This document shows, piece after piece, positions 1 to 7,364 of a DNA stretch of 64,000 nt. Location: positions 372,001-436,000 of the forward strand of contig NZ_CP109785.1 of the NCBI RefSeq assembly GCF_025913575.1, given 5' to 3'. The stretch comes from Halocatena marina. Its GTDB lineage: Archaea > Halobacteriota > Halobacteria > Halobacteriales > Haloarculaceae. Position numbers and translations under genes: made by a program. Below the pieces are notes generated by a model. The model had not been told where the DNA came from. It worked only from the letters and a program-made list of their open reading frames with translations, and searched no databases. Position 1 is the stretch's first letter. Every line of letters starts with the position of its first letter.

Positions 1-6
1 GTAAAT

Positions 7-37
7 TCTTTTTCCTGAATCTTTTTACTATGTTTTT
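7..37. terminator. Oligo-T runs, possible terminator of an upstream gene
   Basis: Three T-rich runs lie within about 30 bp at the left edge of the window. Archaeal RNA polymerase terminates on oligo-T stretches, so this may end a gene lying to the left of the window. No open frame that reaches position 1 is convincing, so the assignment is weak. Confidence 0.3.
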
Positions 38-147
38 GCCTCAATTCTATGCACGGGAGAAAGATCCAATAGTTCAATCATGCGTGATGGGCATTCGTCC
101 GGATATAGAACACAACACCTTTCGTAGATCGCGCAGGAATCACGGAT

Positions 148-1341
148 ATGATACGGACGCTCGATGATCTCGACGCGGAGGGAACCGCGGTCGGGGTGCG
201 GGTCGACATCAATAGTCCGCTTTCTGAGTCCGGGGATGGGTTGGCCGACGATGCTCGATTGCGGGCGCACGTTGGCACGCTCTCGGAGCTCACGGAGCGG
301 GGAGCACGCGTAGCCCTCCTTGCCCATCAGGGCCGACCAGCTGGTGATGCGTTTAGTTCGCTTGCTGCGCACGCAGAGCGGCTTGACGATCTGCTCTCGG
401 CCCCTGTCGAGTACGTCGATGCCACATTCTGCTCGGACGCTCGGAGGCGCGTCGAGGCGCTTGAGGCGGGTTCGGTGCTCGTTCTCGAAAACACCCGCTT
501 TTACAGTGAGGAGAACATGTCGTTCGATCCAGCTGATGCGGCCGAGACGCATCTCGTCGTGAACCTCTCATCGGTGTTCGATGCGTTCGTGAACGACGCA
601 TTCGCCGCTGCCCACCGGTCCCAACCATCAATCGTCGGATTCGCCGAGCAGCTTCCGAGCTTTGCGGGGCGTGTGATGGAACGCGAACTCGAAGCGCTCG
701 GAAACATCGGTGAACGAGCGTCGCCGCGCGTATACGTCCTCGGTGGAGCGAAGGTCGACGATTCCATCGAGATCGCAGAAACCGTTCTTGAGTCGGGGTT
801 GGCCGATACAGTTCTCACGGCTGGTGTCGTTGGGAACACCTTCCTGCACGCCTCGGGCGTCTCGCTCGGGTCTGAGAGCGATTCGGTTGTCGAATCACGC
901 GCTCGTGACCGACTCGGTCTCGCTGAATCGCTGCTCGAACGGTATCCGGATCGCATCCGTATGCCCAACGATATCGCTATCGAACGGGGCGATGAGCGAA
1001 TTGAGGTGGCTGTCGAAGAGCTTCCGGTTGATGAACCGGCCCTCGATGTTGGCCAGCGAACCATCGATGCATACGCAGACGTGTTCGAAACTGCCGGAAC
1101 GGCGATTCTCAACGGTCCTGCTGGGGTCTTCGAAGAGGAACGTTTCGCAGTCGGGACGCGGGGGCTGTTCCAAGCCGCGACGGCTGCCGGATTCTCGATC
1201 GTCGGTGGTGGCGATACGGCTGCTGCGATCCGTCGGCTCGGTCTCTCTGGATTTGACCACGTGAGTACCGGCGGTGGGGCAGCGCTTGCGATGTTGACCG
1301 GCGAGCCGCTGCCAGCCGTTTCGGCTCTCGATTCGGCGTGA
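148..1341 (+). CDS. pgk: Phosphoglycerate kinase
   Basis: The 397-aa product is full length for phosphoglycerate kinase, the cytosolic enzyme that interconverts 1,3-bisphosphoglycerate + ADP and 3-phosphoglycerate + ATP in glycolysis and gluconeogenesis. The N-terminal substrate loop reads VDINSPLSE near residue 20. The C-terminal nucleotide domain contains GGGDTAAAIRRLG followed by STGGGAALAML, the glycine-rich phosphate and helix signature of the family. A TATA-like element (ggatataga, about 101-109) lies upstream of the ATG. The stop codon abuts the next gene, a GNAT protein, implying one transcript. No TACT-N7/8-GAGTA TrmB site was seen upstream within the window. Confidence 0.97.
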   Translation: MIRTLDDLDAEGTAVGVRVDINSPLSESGDGLADDARLRAHVGTLSELTERGARVALLAHQGRPAGDAFSSLAAHAERLDDLLSAPVEYVDATFCSDARRRVEALEAGSVLVLENTRFYSEENMSFDPADAAETHLVVNLSSVFDAFVNDAFAAAHRSQPSIVGFAEQLPSFAGRVMERELEALGNIGERASPRVYVLGGAKVDDSIEIAETVLESGLADTVLTAGVVGNTFLHASGVSLGSESDSVVESRARDRLGLAESLLERYPDRIRMPNDIAIERGDERIEVAVEELPVDEPALDVGQRTIDAYADVFETAGTAILNGPAGVFEEERFAVGTRGLFQAATAAGFSIVGGGDTAAAIRRLGLSGFDHVSTGGGAALAMLTGEPLPAVSALDSA

Positions 1342-1872
1342 GTGAATACTGGTATGGAGATCGACACCCCGAGCCGAGCCGAGGCAGACATCCTCGCTGA
1401 CCTCTGGGTGTCGCTTGCTCGTGGTCAGCACAATCACGGGTCTCATCTCGCAGCCGAAACCAATCGCACGCCGATCTACGAGTCTATCTGTCAACACATC
1501 GTTACTGATGGTGTCCGCGTCGCTCGCGACTCCGATGCTATCGATCAGGAACACGCCGATGGTGAGCACGTCGAGACCGATATCGTCGGATTCATTATGT
1601 TCACCGCGCGTACTGGTCGTTACGAGGAGACCGTTTCGGCCGGCGTCATCGAGAACCTCTATGTGATGCCCGATTGGCGGAGTGAAGGGATCGGCTCCGC
1701 ACTCCTTTCGACGGCCGAAGACGAACTCGAAGCAGACGGAATCGAGATCATCACGCTCGATGTAATGGCCTCGAACAGAGCTGCCCGACGCTTCTACTCG
1801 CGCCATGGCTACGCCACCCACCGGGTGACAATGGCAAAACGCAAAACCGATACACACTCAAAGGATGAGTGA
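1342..1872 (+). CDS. GNAT family N-acetyltransferase
   Basis: This 176-aa protein carries a single C-terminal GNAT fold. The acetyl-CoA pyrophosphate-binding segment is visible as VMPDWRSEGIGSALLSTAEDEL (about residues 110-131), followed by NRAARRFYSRHGY, a typical beta5-alpha4 signature of transfer to amino groups. Its GTG start follows the pgk stop codon without a gap, so it is probably translated from the pgk mRNA. An in-frame ATG four codons later is an alternative start. The substrate cannot be told from sequence; association with pgk is positional only. Confidence 0.85.
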   Translation: MNTGMEIDTPSRAEADILADLWVSLARGQHNHGSHLAAETNRTPIYESICQHIVTDGVRVARDSDAIDQEHADGEHVETDIVGFIMFTARTGRYEETVSAGVIENLYVMPDWRSEGIGSALLSTAEDELEADGIEIITLDVMASNRAARRFYSRHGYATHRVTMAKRKTDTHSKDE

Positions 1873-1886
1873 TCATATACAGATGC

Positions 1887-1962
1887 GCCAAGGGAGCTTG
1901 GGCCCGGTGCAAGCACTCGATTTGTAATCGAGAATACGTGGGTTCAAATCCCACCCTTGGCT
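1887..1962 (+). tRNA. tRNA-Thr (anticodon UGU)
   Basis: A complete cloverleaf can be drawn over 76 nt. The acceptor stem is GCCAAGG/CCTTGGC, the anticodon stem CTCGA/TCGAG encloses loop TTTGTAA, giving anticodon TGT, and the T arm is GTGGG-TTCAAAT-CCCAC. The discriminator base is T and CCA is not encoded. The toxin island begins immediately downstream, which fits the tendency of accessory DNA to sit at tRNA genes, but no duplicated 3' end of this tRNA was found further along. Confidence 0.95.
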
Positions 1963-2006
1963 TGACTCTTCCAACACGAAGTTCGTACCTGTTGGTGTCT
2001 GTCATT

Positions 2007-2237
2007 TCATAGGTTGGATGAGAATCGGTAGCGTGACTTTGACGCCTCCCGTCCAGATCGGCGGAGGAATCGTCGGTTATGAATGTCCAGACTGTGGGGT
2101 TGTTGTGTTCGATTTTTTCTTGAGAGATTCCTTTCTGCGCGTTTGATGGTCTCATCGACAGATTTGCCGCTCCGTTTGAGCGTTCTCGTCTGTTCTATCA
2201 GTAACTGTCCGTCATTCGTTCGTGGACGTAGCAGCAA
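2007..2237 (-). pseudogene. Relic of a polymorphic-toxin linker with an orphan C-terminal tip
   Basis: The minus-strand frame contains LKRSGKSVDETIKRAERN (around 2125-2190), closely matching LKQSGKSVDEIINRAEKG (residues 393-410) of the intact toxin encoded at 3039-4769. The match also holds at DNA level (2138-2180 against 3555-3595). In the toxin this segment lies just before the variable C-terminal toxic domain. Here it is followed by about 40 unrelated residues and a stop 45 bp from tRNA-Thr, and it has no N-terminal secretion part. I read it as an orphan, displaced or decayed toxin tip, the usual by-product of tip exchange at polymorphic toxin loci. Confidence 0.6.
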
Positions 2238-2470
2238 GCAATTCCTGAATGTGTTCGTCTGCCCAATCGTACACCTCTTCCATCTCCTCTATCATATCTT
2301 CGTACTCCCCGTACGCGTTCTCGGCGAAGGTGACACAGTCCTTGTAACATCCACGAGTTCGTGGCACATCTCGGTAACCGCATCAACCCATCCCTGTTTC
2401 GTAACCACCAAAGAGGTATCAATATCGAGCCTGTTGCATAGCGACCACAACCACACCACTGTCTACCGTT
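2223..2470 (-). pseudogene. Frameshifted small ORF, possible remnant of an immunity gene
   Basis: Reading the minus strand, one frame encodes WSLCNRLDIDTSLVVTKQG and then VDAVTEMCHELVD. After a frame change near 2355 a second frame continues DCVTFAENAYGEYEDMIEE and ends TSTNE at a TGA (2223-2225). Both pieces have the acidic, helix-forming composition of real protein, whereas other frames do not, so a single gene of about 80 codons broken by a frameshift is likely. It lies between the immunity candidate and the orphan toxin linker, as expected for an orphan immunity gene. No family is recognised. Confidence 0.45.
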
Positions 2471-2544
2471 TAGTTATCCATCGATAGAATTCGATACTGA
2501 GCTTAAATTGCTGTTAGTTAGGACGTTAGATTTAACAGTATCCA

Positions 2545-3027
2545 TCACTCTGTTGTGTTAGTGTTACTAATGCTGATTATGTCTGCTTGAACATCCGGGA
2601 GGTACAACCGAGTGCCAATAGTAATATTATCTGACTCGATCAATTCATCAATATCATCAGAATAATACACAGCCGAGACTAAACCGTACCCAATATCAAG
2701 CAATATTGAACGCTCGTTCGAGTCAATTTCACGAATCTCACCAACGAAATCATAGTTCCATTTACTTGCCGGAGATTTTGGGTGGCTGATGCCAATCTTC
2801 TTATCAGTATTCTCATATATATCATCATATAGATCAAGTCTAATACTTACATCGATATTCTCTCCAACCATCTCTTCTTCGACGACAGGCATAGGTAGAT
2901 CAAACAGTCGAATCTCGAATCCGTTCTGCAATTTCGCTCGTACTGTCTGATCGTAAACTGTCCCTTGGTAGATCGCTTCTGGCTCGATTCCGAGGACTTG
3001 AATACGTATTTTGGAGGTTGTAACCAT
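2545..3027 (-). CDS. Candidate immunity protein of the adjacent toxin
   Basis: A 160-aa acidic soluble protein with no membrane segment or signal peptide. The ATG lies 11 bp after the stop of the toxin gene on the same strand, so the pair forms one transcript. No characterised family is recognised from sequence. Its position directly downstream of a toxin with an exchangeable C-terminus is the standard place for the cognate immunity gene, and that is the only functional evidence. Base composition is visibly more AT-rich than the surrounding genes (many ATA, AAT and ATT codons), suggesting recent acquisition. The C-terminal tail is rich in N, T and S. Confidence 0.6.
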   Translation of the reverse strand: MVTTSKIRIQVLGIEPEAIYQGTVYDQTVRAKLQNGFEIRLFDLPMPVVEEEMVGENIDVSIRLDLYDDIYENTDKKIGISHPKSPASKWNYDFVGEIREIDSNERSILLDIGYGLVSAVYYSDDIDELIESDNITIGTRLYLPDVQADIISISNTNTTE

Positions 3028-3038
3028 CTTTAGAACTA

Positions 3039-4769
3039 TTAGTGATATTTCGATTTAGCGGGTATGGATGTGACAATATACCCGTTATCACCAACAATTA
3101 CAGATATTGGCTCACCCGAGTCCGTCACGTATCCATACGCTGTCCCACCACCCTCTTTCTCTGGTATTCTCTTTGGCTCTCCTTCCTTGATTGTTTTATA
3201 AATAATGTCCATCATTTCGTCTTTATTTGAAACTTTGTATCTTTTATAGAACTGGTCTTCATGTCTTTGGAGAATGTGCTTCCAACCAGCACCACCATTC
3301 CCTTTTTCGAGCCAGACGACTTCCCCGTCACCCCAACGTTTCTGTTTCGGATTGACGGCCATCATCGTCTCATCCACGTTGCCCTGCTTGCCAATATGGC
3401 GGTAGTTGGCGTCGGTCAGACCGTCGTCTACAAACCGTCCGTTCTGGATCGTCTTTTTAATATCGGCTGTTGACCGTCCTCCATCAGTAACGAGTCGTTT
3501 CCCTTCATTCGGATTCTTCTTAGGCTTCTTCGAGAGCGCGCCTTTCTCCGCCCGATTGATGATCTCATCGACGGACTTCCCGCTCTGTTTGAGTTCACTC
3601 GCCTTCCCTCCGGAGAAGATATCCAGCAGTTTCACAGAAAGCGAGTCCGGCATATGGGGGGCGACGTGCTTGGCGAGCAGGGACCCGATCTCGTCACCTT
3701 TGGACGGGAATCGTTTGATCCAGTCTTTGGCGAAATCGAGTGCTTTGGCGCTGTTTGCGCTCGCTCCAACGACAGGAGCGATGGCCATTCCTGAGATGAT
3801 AGCCTCACCCCACTTTCCGTTGGCCCCGTGCTGAATCGCATCGCGCACGTCTGCCGCGTCACCGAGACCGGGGACAAAGCCCACAGCCATGTGAGCGAGC
3901 GCATAAAACGGCGAAGCGTGCGTGGATTGGGTTTGCGCCCCGTCCGGCATCCCGGTGGCACCGTAGACCAGTCCGTCTTTGAACGCCGTCGCATCATCCT
4001 CCTGCAGCGTGATCCCCGCGATCGTCACCATCGAGTCCGAATCAGACTCAGTGTCTGGGTTCGTCGTGTCTTTCTCGTTAGGCTGTGTTCGCTCGGTGTC
4101 CGACTGTTTCGTCCCACCACCCGATGCCTGTCCGCCACTGGTTCCGGTTTCTATCGGTCCGCCAGCGCGCGCGCTCGACACATCGGTGCTGGTGTGCAGC
4201 GTCATCGACGGCTGTAACTTCGAACCTTGTTCGACCTCCCGCGTATCGACAGCCACGCTCACCGTGAGCGGCGTGCCCGGCTGAAGCGTGACAGCCTGTC
4301 CTCTGCCTTCAAATGGCGCTCCTGCCGTTCCTCGTTCGAAGGCGACGGCGTCGCTGTCGTCAGTGAGCCACACCTCCACTGGCTGGGTGCCCTGATTAGT
4401 GATCGTAAAGACGTTCTGTACGCGCGTTATGGCGTTCGGATTCACCCCTTTACCCTTCGCGGTAGCCACCTCTGTCAACGAGACGCGTAATCGCCCGTTC
4501 TGCTGGGTCGCGTACGCACCGTTGGGACCATCCGACGGCTGAAGCGCGAGATACCCGCTTGCATCCCCAGCAACGCGCACGTTCGCATCTCGTGATGCCG
4601 ACAAATTCGAAAATGCGCCGGTAGCGTAGATGGCACTCGTGATCAACCCGATAGCAATCAGCACGATCGCAAGGCGACGGAGACGAAGCATGGATATGAT
4701 GGCTCTGAGACGAACACGCACCACCACGGCCCACCGATCGACCGACAACGATGCGGTATCGCTACCCAT
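3039..4769 (-). CDS. Membrane-anchored polymorphic toxin with BECR-type RNase-like C-terminus
   Basis: The 576-aa protein is modular. Residues 1-31 are basic and are followed by one hydrophobic segment (about 32-50), which should export or anchor it. Residues 55-195 form a beta-rich surface domain like those in haloarchaeal envelope proteins. Residues 200-246 are a low-complexity S/T/G/E linker. Residues 247-390 form a Gly/Ala-rich pre-toxin region containing GFVPGLGDAADVRDAI. The C-terminal 150 residues contain GWKHILQRH (495-503) and a strand pair ending GYIVTSIP (563-570), the layout of Barnase/EndoU/ColicinE5-D/RelE-fold (BECR) nucleases. The toxin call is by motif and context, not proven. 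The start could also be Met27. An immunity candidate follows by 11 bp. Confidence 0.7.
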   Translation of the reverse strand: MGSDTASLSVDRWAVVVRVRLRAIISMLRLRRLAIVLIAIGLITSAIYATGAFSNLSASRDANVRVAGDASGYLALQPSDGPNGAYATQQNGRLRVSLTEVATAKGKGVNPNAITRVQNVFTITNQGTQPVEVWLTDDSDAVAFERGTAGAPFEGRGQAVTLQPGTPLTVSVAVDTREVEQGSKLQPSMTLHTSTDVSSARAGGPIETGTSGGQASGGGTKQSDTERTQPNEKDTTNPDTESDSDSMVTIAGITLQEDDATAFKDGLVYGATGMPDGAQTQSTHASPFYALAHMAVGFVPGLGDAADVRDAIQHGANGKWGEAIISGMAIAPVVGASANSAKALDFAKDWIKRFPSKGDEIGSLLAKHVAPHMPDSLSVKLLDIFSGGKASELKQSGKSVDEIINRAEKGALSKKPKKNPNEGKRLVTDGGRSTADIKKTIQNGRFVDDGLTDANYRHIGKQGNVDETMMAVNPKQKRWGDGEVVWLEKGNGGAGWKHILQRHEDQFYKRYKVSNKDEMMDIIYKTIKEGEPKRIPEKEGGGTAYGYVTDSGEPISVIVGDNGYIVTSIPAKSKYH

Positions 4770-4800
4770 CAGACGAACTGCATACTCTTTGTATTAGCCT

Positions 4801-4828
4801 GCTTGAAGATCTTCAAGCTCAGCTTGAA
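4801..4828. promoter_or_regulatory. Three GCTTGAA half-sites, candidate operator of the toxin gene
   Basis: A perfect 18-bp palindrome GCTTGAAGATCTTCAAGC occupies 4801-4818. A third half-site GCTTGAA follows at 4822-4828, so the last two half-sites form another inverted repeat with a 3-bp spacer. The cluster begins 32 bp upstream of the toxin start and just upstream of a TATA-like CTAATAC on the minus strand, overlapping where TFB would bind. A repressor bound here would block the toxin promoter. No cognate regulator gene is adjacent. Confidence 0.5.
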
Positions 4829-4959
4829 ACCACTCACTCACTGTTCACGACTGTTTAACACTAGGCTAAAGAGTAATACGAGCCATTTCAATTCGAGATA
4901 GCTACTCTAACGAGATCGAATCGTACAGATACCAACGTACTAGTGATGAATTCGAATCG

Positions 4960-4976
4960 TACTTTCTCTTAGAGTA
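4960..4976 (+). promoter_or_regulatory. TACT-N8-GAGTA, TrmB-type binding motif upstream of gltX
   Basis: The sequence TACT at 4960-4963 and GAGTA at 4972-4976 are separated by 8 bp, matching the TACT-N7/8-GAGTA consensus reported for the haloarchaeal sugar-sensing regulator TrmB. It lies about 60 bp upstream of the gltX start and upstream of a TATA-like region near 5005-5012, the arrangement associated with activation. One match of nine fixed bases can arise by chance. Confidence 0.35.
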
Positions 4977-5035
4977 TCGCCTCGATCACACGCTCAATCC
5001 ACGGCGGTTTTGATCCCTCGCTTGGTATCACACTC

Positions 5036-6751
5036 ATGGACGACGATCTCAGAGAGCGTATCGAGCGCGAGGCGGAGACAAGCGCGCTCTACAACGCGCT
5101 GAAGCACGACAACGAGGCACAGGTCGGGGCAATCCTCGGGCCCCTCATGGGCGAAAATCCGGCGTTCAGAGAGCACGGAGATCAGGTTGCGGGCATTGTC
5201 GCTCCCGTCGTCGAGCGAGTCAATTCGCTCACATCGGCCGAACGCCGGGAGCAGCTCGCTGAACTCGACCCGGACCGTCTGGCAGAAATCGACGCCGAAG
5301 ACGACGAACAAGATGAACAAACGCTTCCAGATCTCCCCAACACAGACGCGTACGACCAGATCCGGATGCGTCTCGCGCCCAACCCGAACGGGCCGTGGCA
5401 CATCGGTAACGCACGGATGCCAGCGGTCATCGGGACGTACAAGGATCGCTACGACGGGTGGATGCTCTGTCGATTCGACGACACTGACCCGGTGACGAAG
5501 CGGCCTGATCTCGACGCATACGACGCTATTCTCGATGCCATCGACTATCTCGGATTCGAACCAGACGAAGTCATCCGTGCGTCCGATCGGCTCGAAACGT
5601 ACTACGATCACGCACGTGAGCTCATCGAACTCGATGGAGCGTACACCTGCTCGTGTCCCGCAGAAGAGTTCTCCGAACTGAAGAATGCGGGGAACCCTTG
5701 TCCGCACCGAGACAAGGACCGAGCGACGATCAGCGAGGAATTCGAATCGATGGTGGCTGGTGAGTACGATCCGGGTGAGATGGTTCTGCGCGTTCGGACC
5801 GACATCGAGCACAAGAACCCGGCGCTGCGCGACTGGGCCGCATTCCGGATGATCGATACGCCACACCCCCGCGAGGAAGCCGCCGACTATCGGTGTTGGC
5901 CGATCCTCGATTTCCAAAGCGGCATCGACGACCACCTGACGGGAATCACGCACATCATCCGTGGCATCGATCTTCAGGACTCGGCACGACGCCAACAGTT
6001 CCTGTACGACTACTTCGGATGGGAGTACCCTGAAGTGATTCACTGGGGACACGTACAACTCGACGCCTACGACGTGAAGATGAGCACCTCGACGATCAAG
6101 GGGCTCATAGCGGAAGGCGAACTCGACGGCTGGGACGATCCTCGTGCGCCCACTCTCGCTAGCCTCCGACAGCGAGGGATTCGTGGTGACGCTATCGTCG
6201 CAGCGCTCACCGCCCTCGGTACCTCGACCAGCGATGTCGACGTAGCGATGTCGGCTATCTACGCCGAGAATCGAGAACGGATCGACGACAACACTGACCG
6301 TGCATTCTTCGTGCGCAATGGCGTCGAAAAGGTAGTTGTGGGCGGTCCTGATGCCGGTGAACCCCCTGTTCATCCCGACCACGAAGAACGCGGGACCCGT
6401 CACATTCCAGTCTCCGACGCTGTGCTCGTAGAACCGGACGATGTGCCAGCCAACGGCAAACGCGTCTGGCTAAAGGGGTACGGCTGTGTCCGGCACAACC
6501 GTGATGCATTCGAATTCACCGGCGACGGGATCGAAGCCGTTCGAGAGGATGACGTTCCCGTCATCCACTGGGTGCCCGCCGATGAAAACGTCCCACTGAC
6601 GCTGCAGACGATGAACGGAGCCATCGAAGGACACGCCGAACCCGGCGTCAGGGAATACGCACCAGATGATCTCGTTCAGTTCGAACGCGTTGGCTTCGTC
6701 CGAATCGATGAAATGAACGACACCGGAATCGCGTATTTCACACACCCGTAG
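5036..6751 (+). CDS. gltX: Glutamyl-tRNA synthetase (archaeal type)
   Basis: The 571-aa product is a class I aminoacyl-tRNA synthetase charging tRNA-Glu; in archaea the same enzyme also makes Glu-tRNA-Gln for the amidotransferase route. An archaeal-type helical N-terminal extension (1-100) precedes the catalytic domain. The HIGH-type motif is PNPNGPWHIGNAR (115-127) and the KMSKS-type loop is KMSTS (348-352). A CTCSCP...CPH cluster near residues 204-224 may bind zinc in the connecting domain. The C-terminal 170 residues form the beta-barrel anticodon-binding part. The ATG is the only sensible start and there is a 266-bp upstream region carrying repeats and a TrmB-like motif. Confidence 0.96.
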   Translation: MDDDLRERIEREAETSALYNALKHDNEAQVGAILGPLMGENPAFREHGDQVAGIVAPVVERVNSLTSAERREQLAELDPDRLAEIDAEDDEQDEQTLPDLPNTDAYDQIRMRLAPNPNGPWHIGNARMPAVIGTYKDRYDGWMLCRFDDTDPVTKRPDLDAYDAILDAIDYLGFEPDEVIRASDRLETYYDHARELIELDGAYTCSCPAEEFSELKNAGNPCPHRDKDRATISEEFESMVAGEYDPGEMVLRVRTDIEHKNPALRDWAAFRMIDTPHPREEAADYRCWPILDFQSGIDDHLTGITHIIRGIDLQDSARRQQFLYDYFGWEYPEVIHWGHVQLDAYDVKMSTSTIKGLIAEGELDGWDDPRAPTLASLRQRGIRGDAIVAALTALGTSTSDVDVAMSAIYAENRERIDDNTDRAFFVRNGVEKVVVGGPDAGEPPVHPDHEERGTRHIPVSDAVLVEPDDVPANGKRVWLKGYGCVRHNRDAFEFTGDGIEAVREDDVPVIHWVPADENVPLTLQTMNGAIEGHAEPGVREYAPDDLVQFERVGFVRIDEMNDTGIAYFTHP

Positions 6752-6839
6752 TATCCCCTACGGCGTCGACCGTTCGAAGGCTTCCATCGAATCAACTGCT
6801 CGAACGTCTTGCATTGAATCAATCACATTCGGGAACACT

Positions 6840-6847
6840 CTTAAGTA
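6840..6847 (+). promoter_or_regulatory. TATA box of the ferredoxin gene
   Basis: CTTAAGTA is centred 31 bp before the ATG at 6875, the normal distance for a leaderless haloarchaeal transcript. Confidence 0.5.
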
Positions 6848-6874
6848 CCTACCAGCGAGTCAATCTAGGTATCG

Positions 6875-7204
6875 ATGCCCATAGACCCACAATTCGAACA
6901 AAACCGAGAAAACGTCGGACAAGAGAACGGCGTTGATGTCTGGGGACCAGTTGATCCGCCGGAAGAGCTCGGTATTCACGGGACCCACGTTGCCGTCGAC
7001 TACGATATCTGCATCGGTGACGGAGCTTGCTTGGAGGATTGTCCGGTTGATGTCTTCACGTGGGTTGACACTCCAGATCACCCTGAAAGCGAAATCAAAG
7101 TCGAACCGACGCACGAGGCCCAGTGTATCGACTGCATGCTCTGTGTTGATGTCTGTCCCGTCGATGCTATCGATGTCGACCCCGGCCGCGCAGGCCGTAT
7201 CTAA
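6875..7204 (+). CDS. 7Fe ferredoxin ([3Fe-4S][4Fe-4S])
   Basis: A 109-aa soluble electron carrier. The first cluster motif is CIGDGACLEDCP, in which Asp replaces the second Cys of the CxxCxxC pattern, as in archaeal ferredoxins with a [3Fe-4S] centre. The second motif CIDCMLCVDVCP is a normal CxxCxxCxxxCP [4Fe-4S] site. It lies directly upstream of the etfB-etfA-fixCX genes on the same strand, separated by 160 bp with its own promoter-like sequence, so it is a plausible redox partner of that system. The first 35 residues form an N-terminal extension before the cluster domain. Confidence 0.92.
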   Translation: MPIDPQFEQNRENVGQENGVDVWGPVDPPEELGIHGTHVAVDYDICIGDGACLEDCPVDVFTWVDTPDHPESEIKVEPTHEAQCIDCMLCVDVCPVDAIDVDPGRAGRI

Positions 7205-7364
7205 ACTAACACGTCTCCATACATATTCAAGACGCTGAAAGTACGAACAGCGTCGTTCAGCACGCACCCATTATTTACATATTTGTATAGGGATAACAAC
7301 ATTTATGTGACACAACAAAAAGCTATTAGCCTCCCGTAGTACTCATACCAAGACAGGGAAACAC

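Noticed and set aside
1887..4830. Integrated element bounded by a duplicated tRNA-Thr 3' end
   Set aside because: No second copy of the tRNA 3' sequence and no integrase gene were found, so integration by a tRNA-specific recombinase is not supported.
4994..6403. Long open frame on the minus strand opposite gltX (469 codons)
   Set aside because: It is an antisense shadow of the well-conserved gltX gene; its translation is Arg/Val-rich with no domain.
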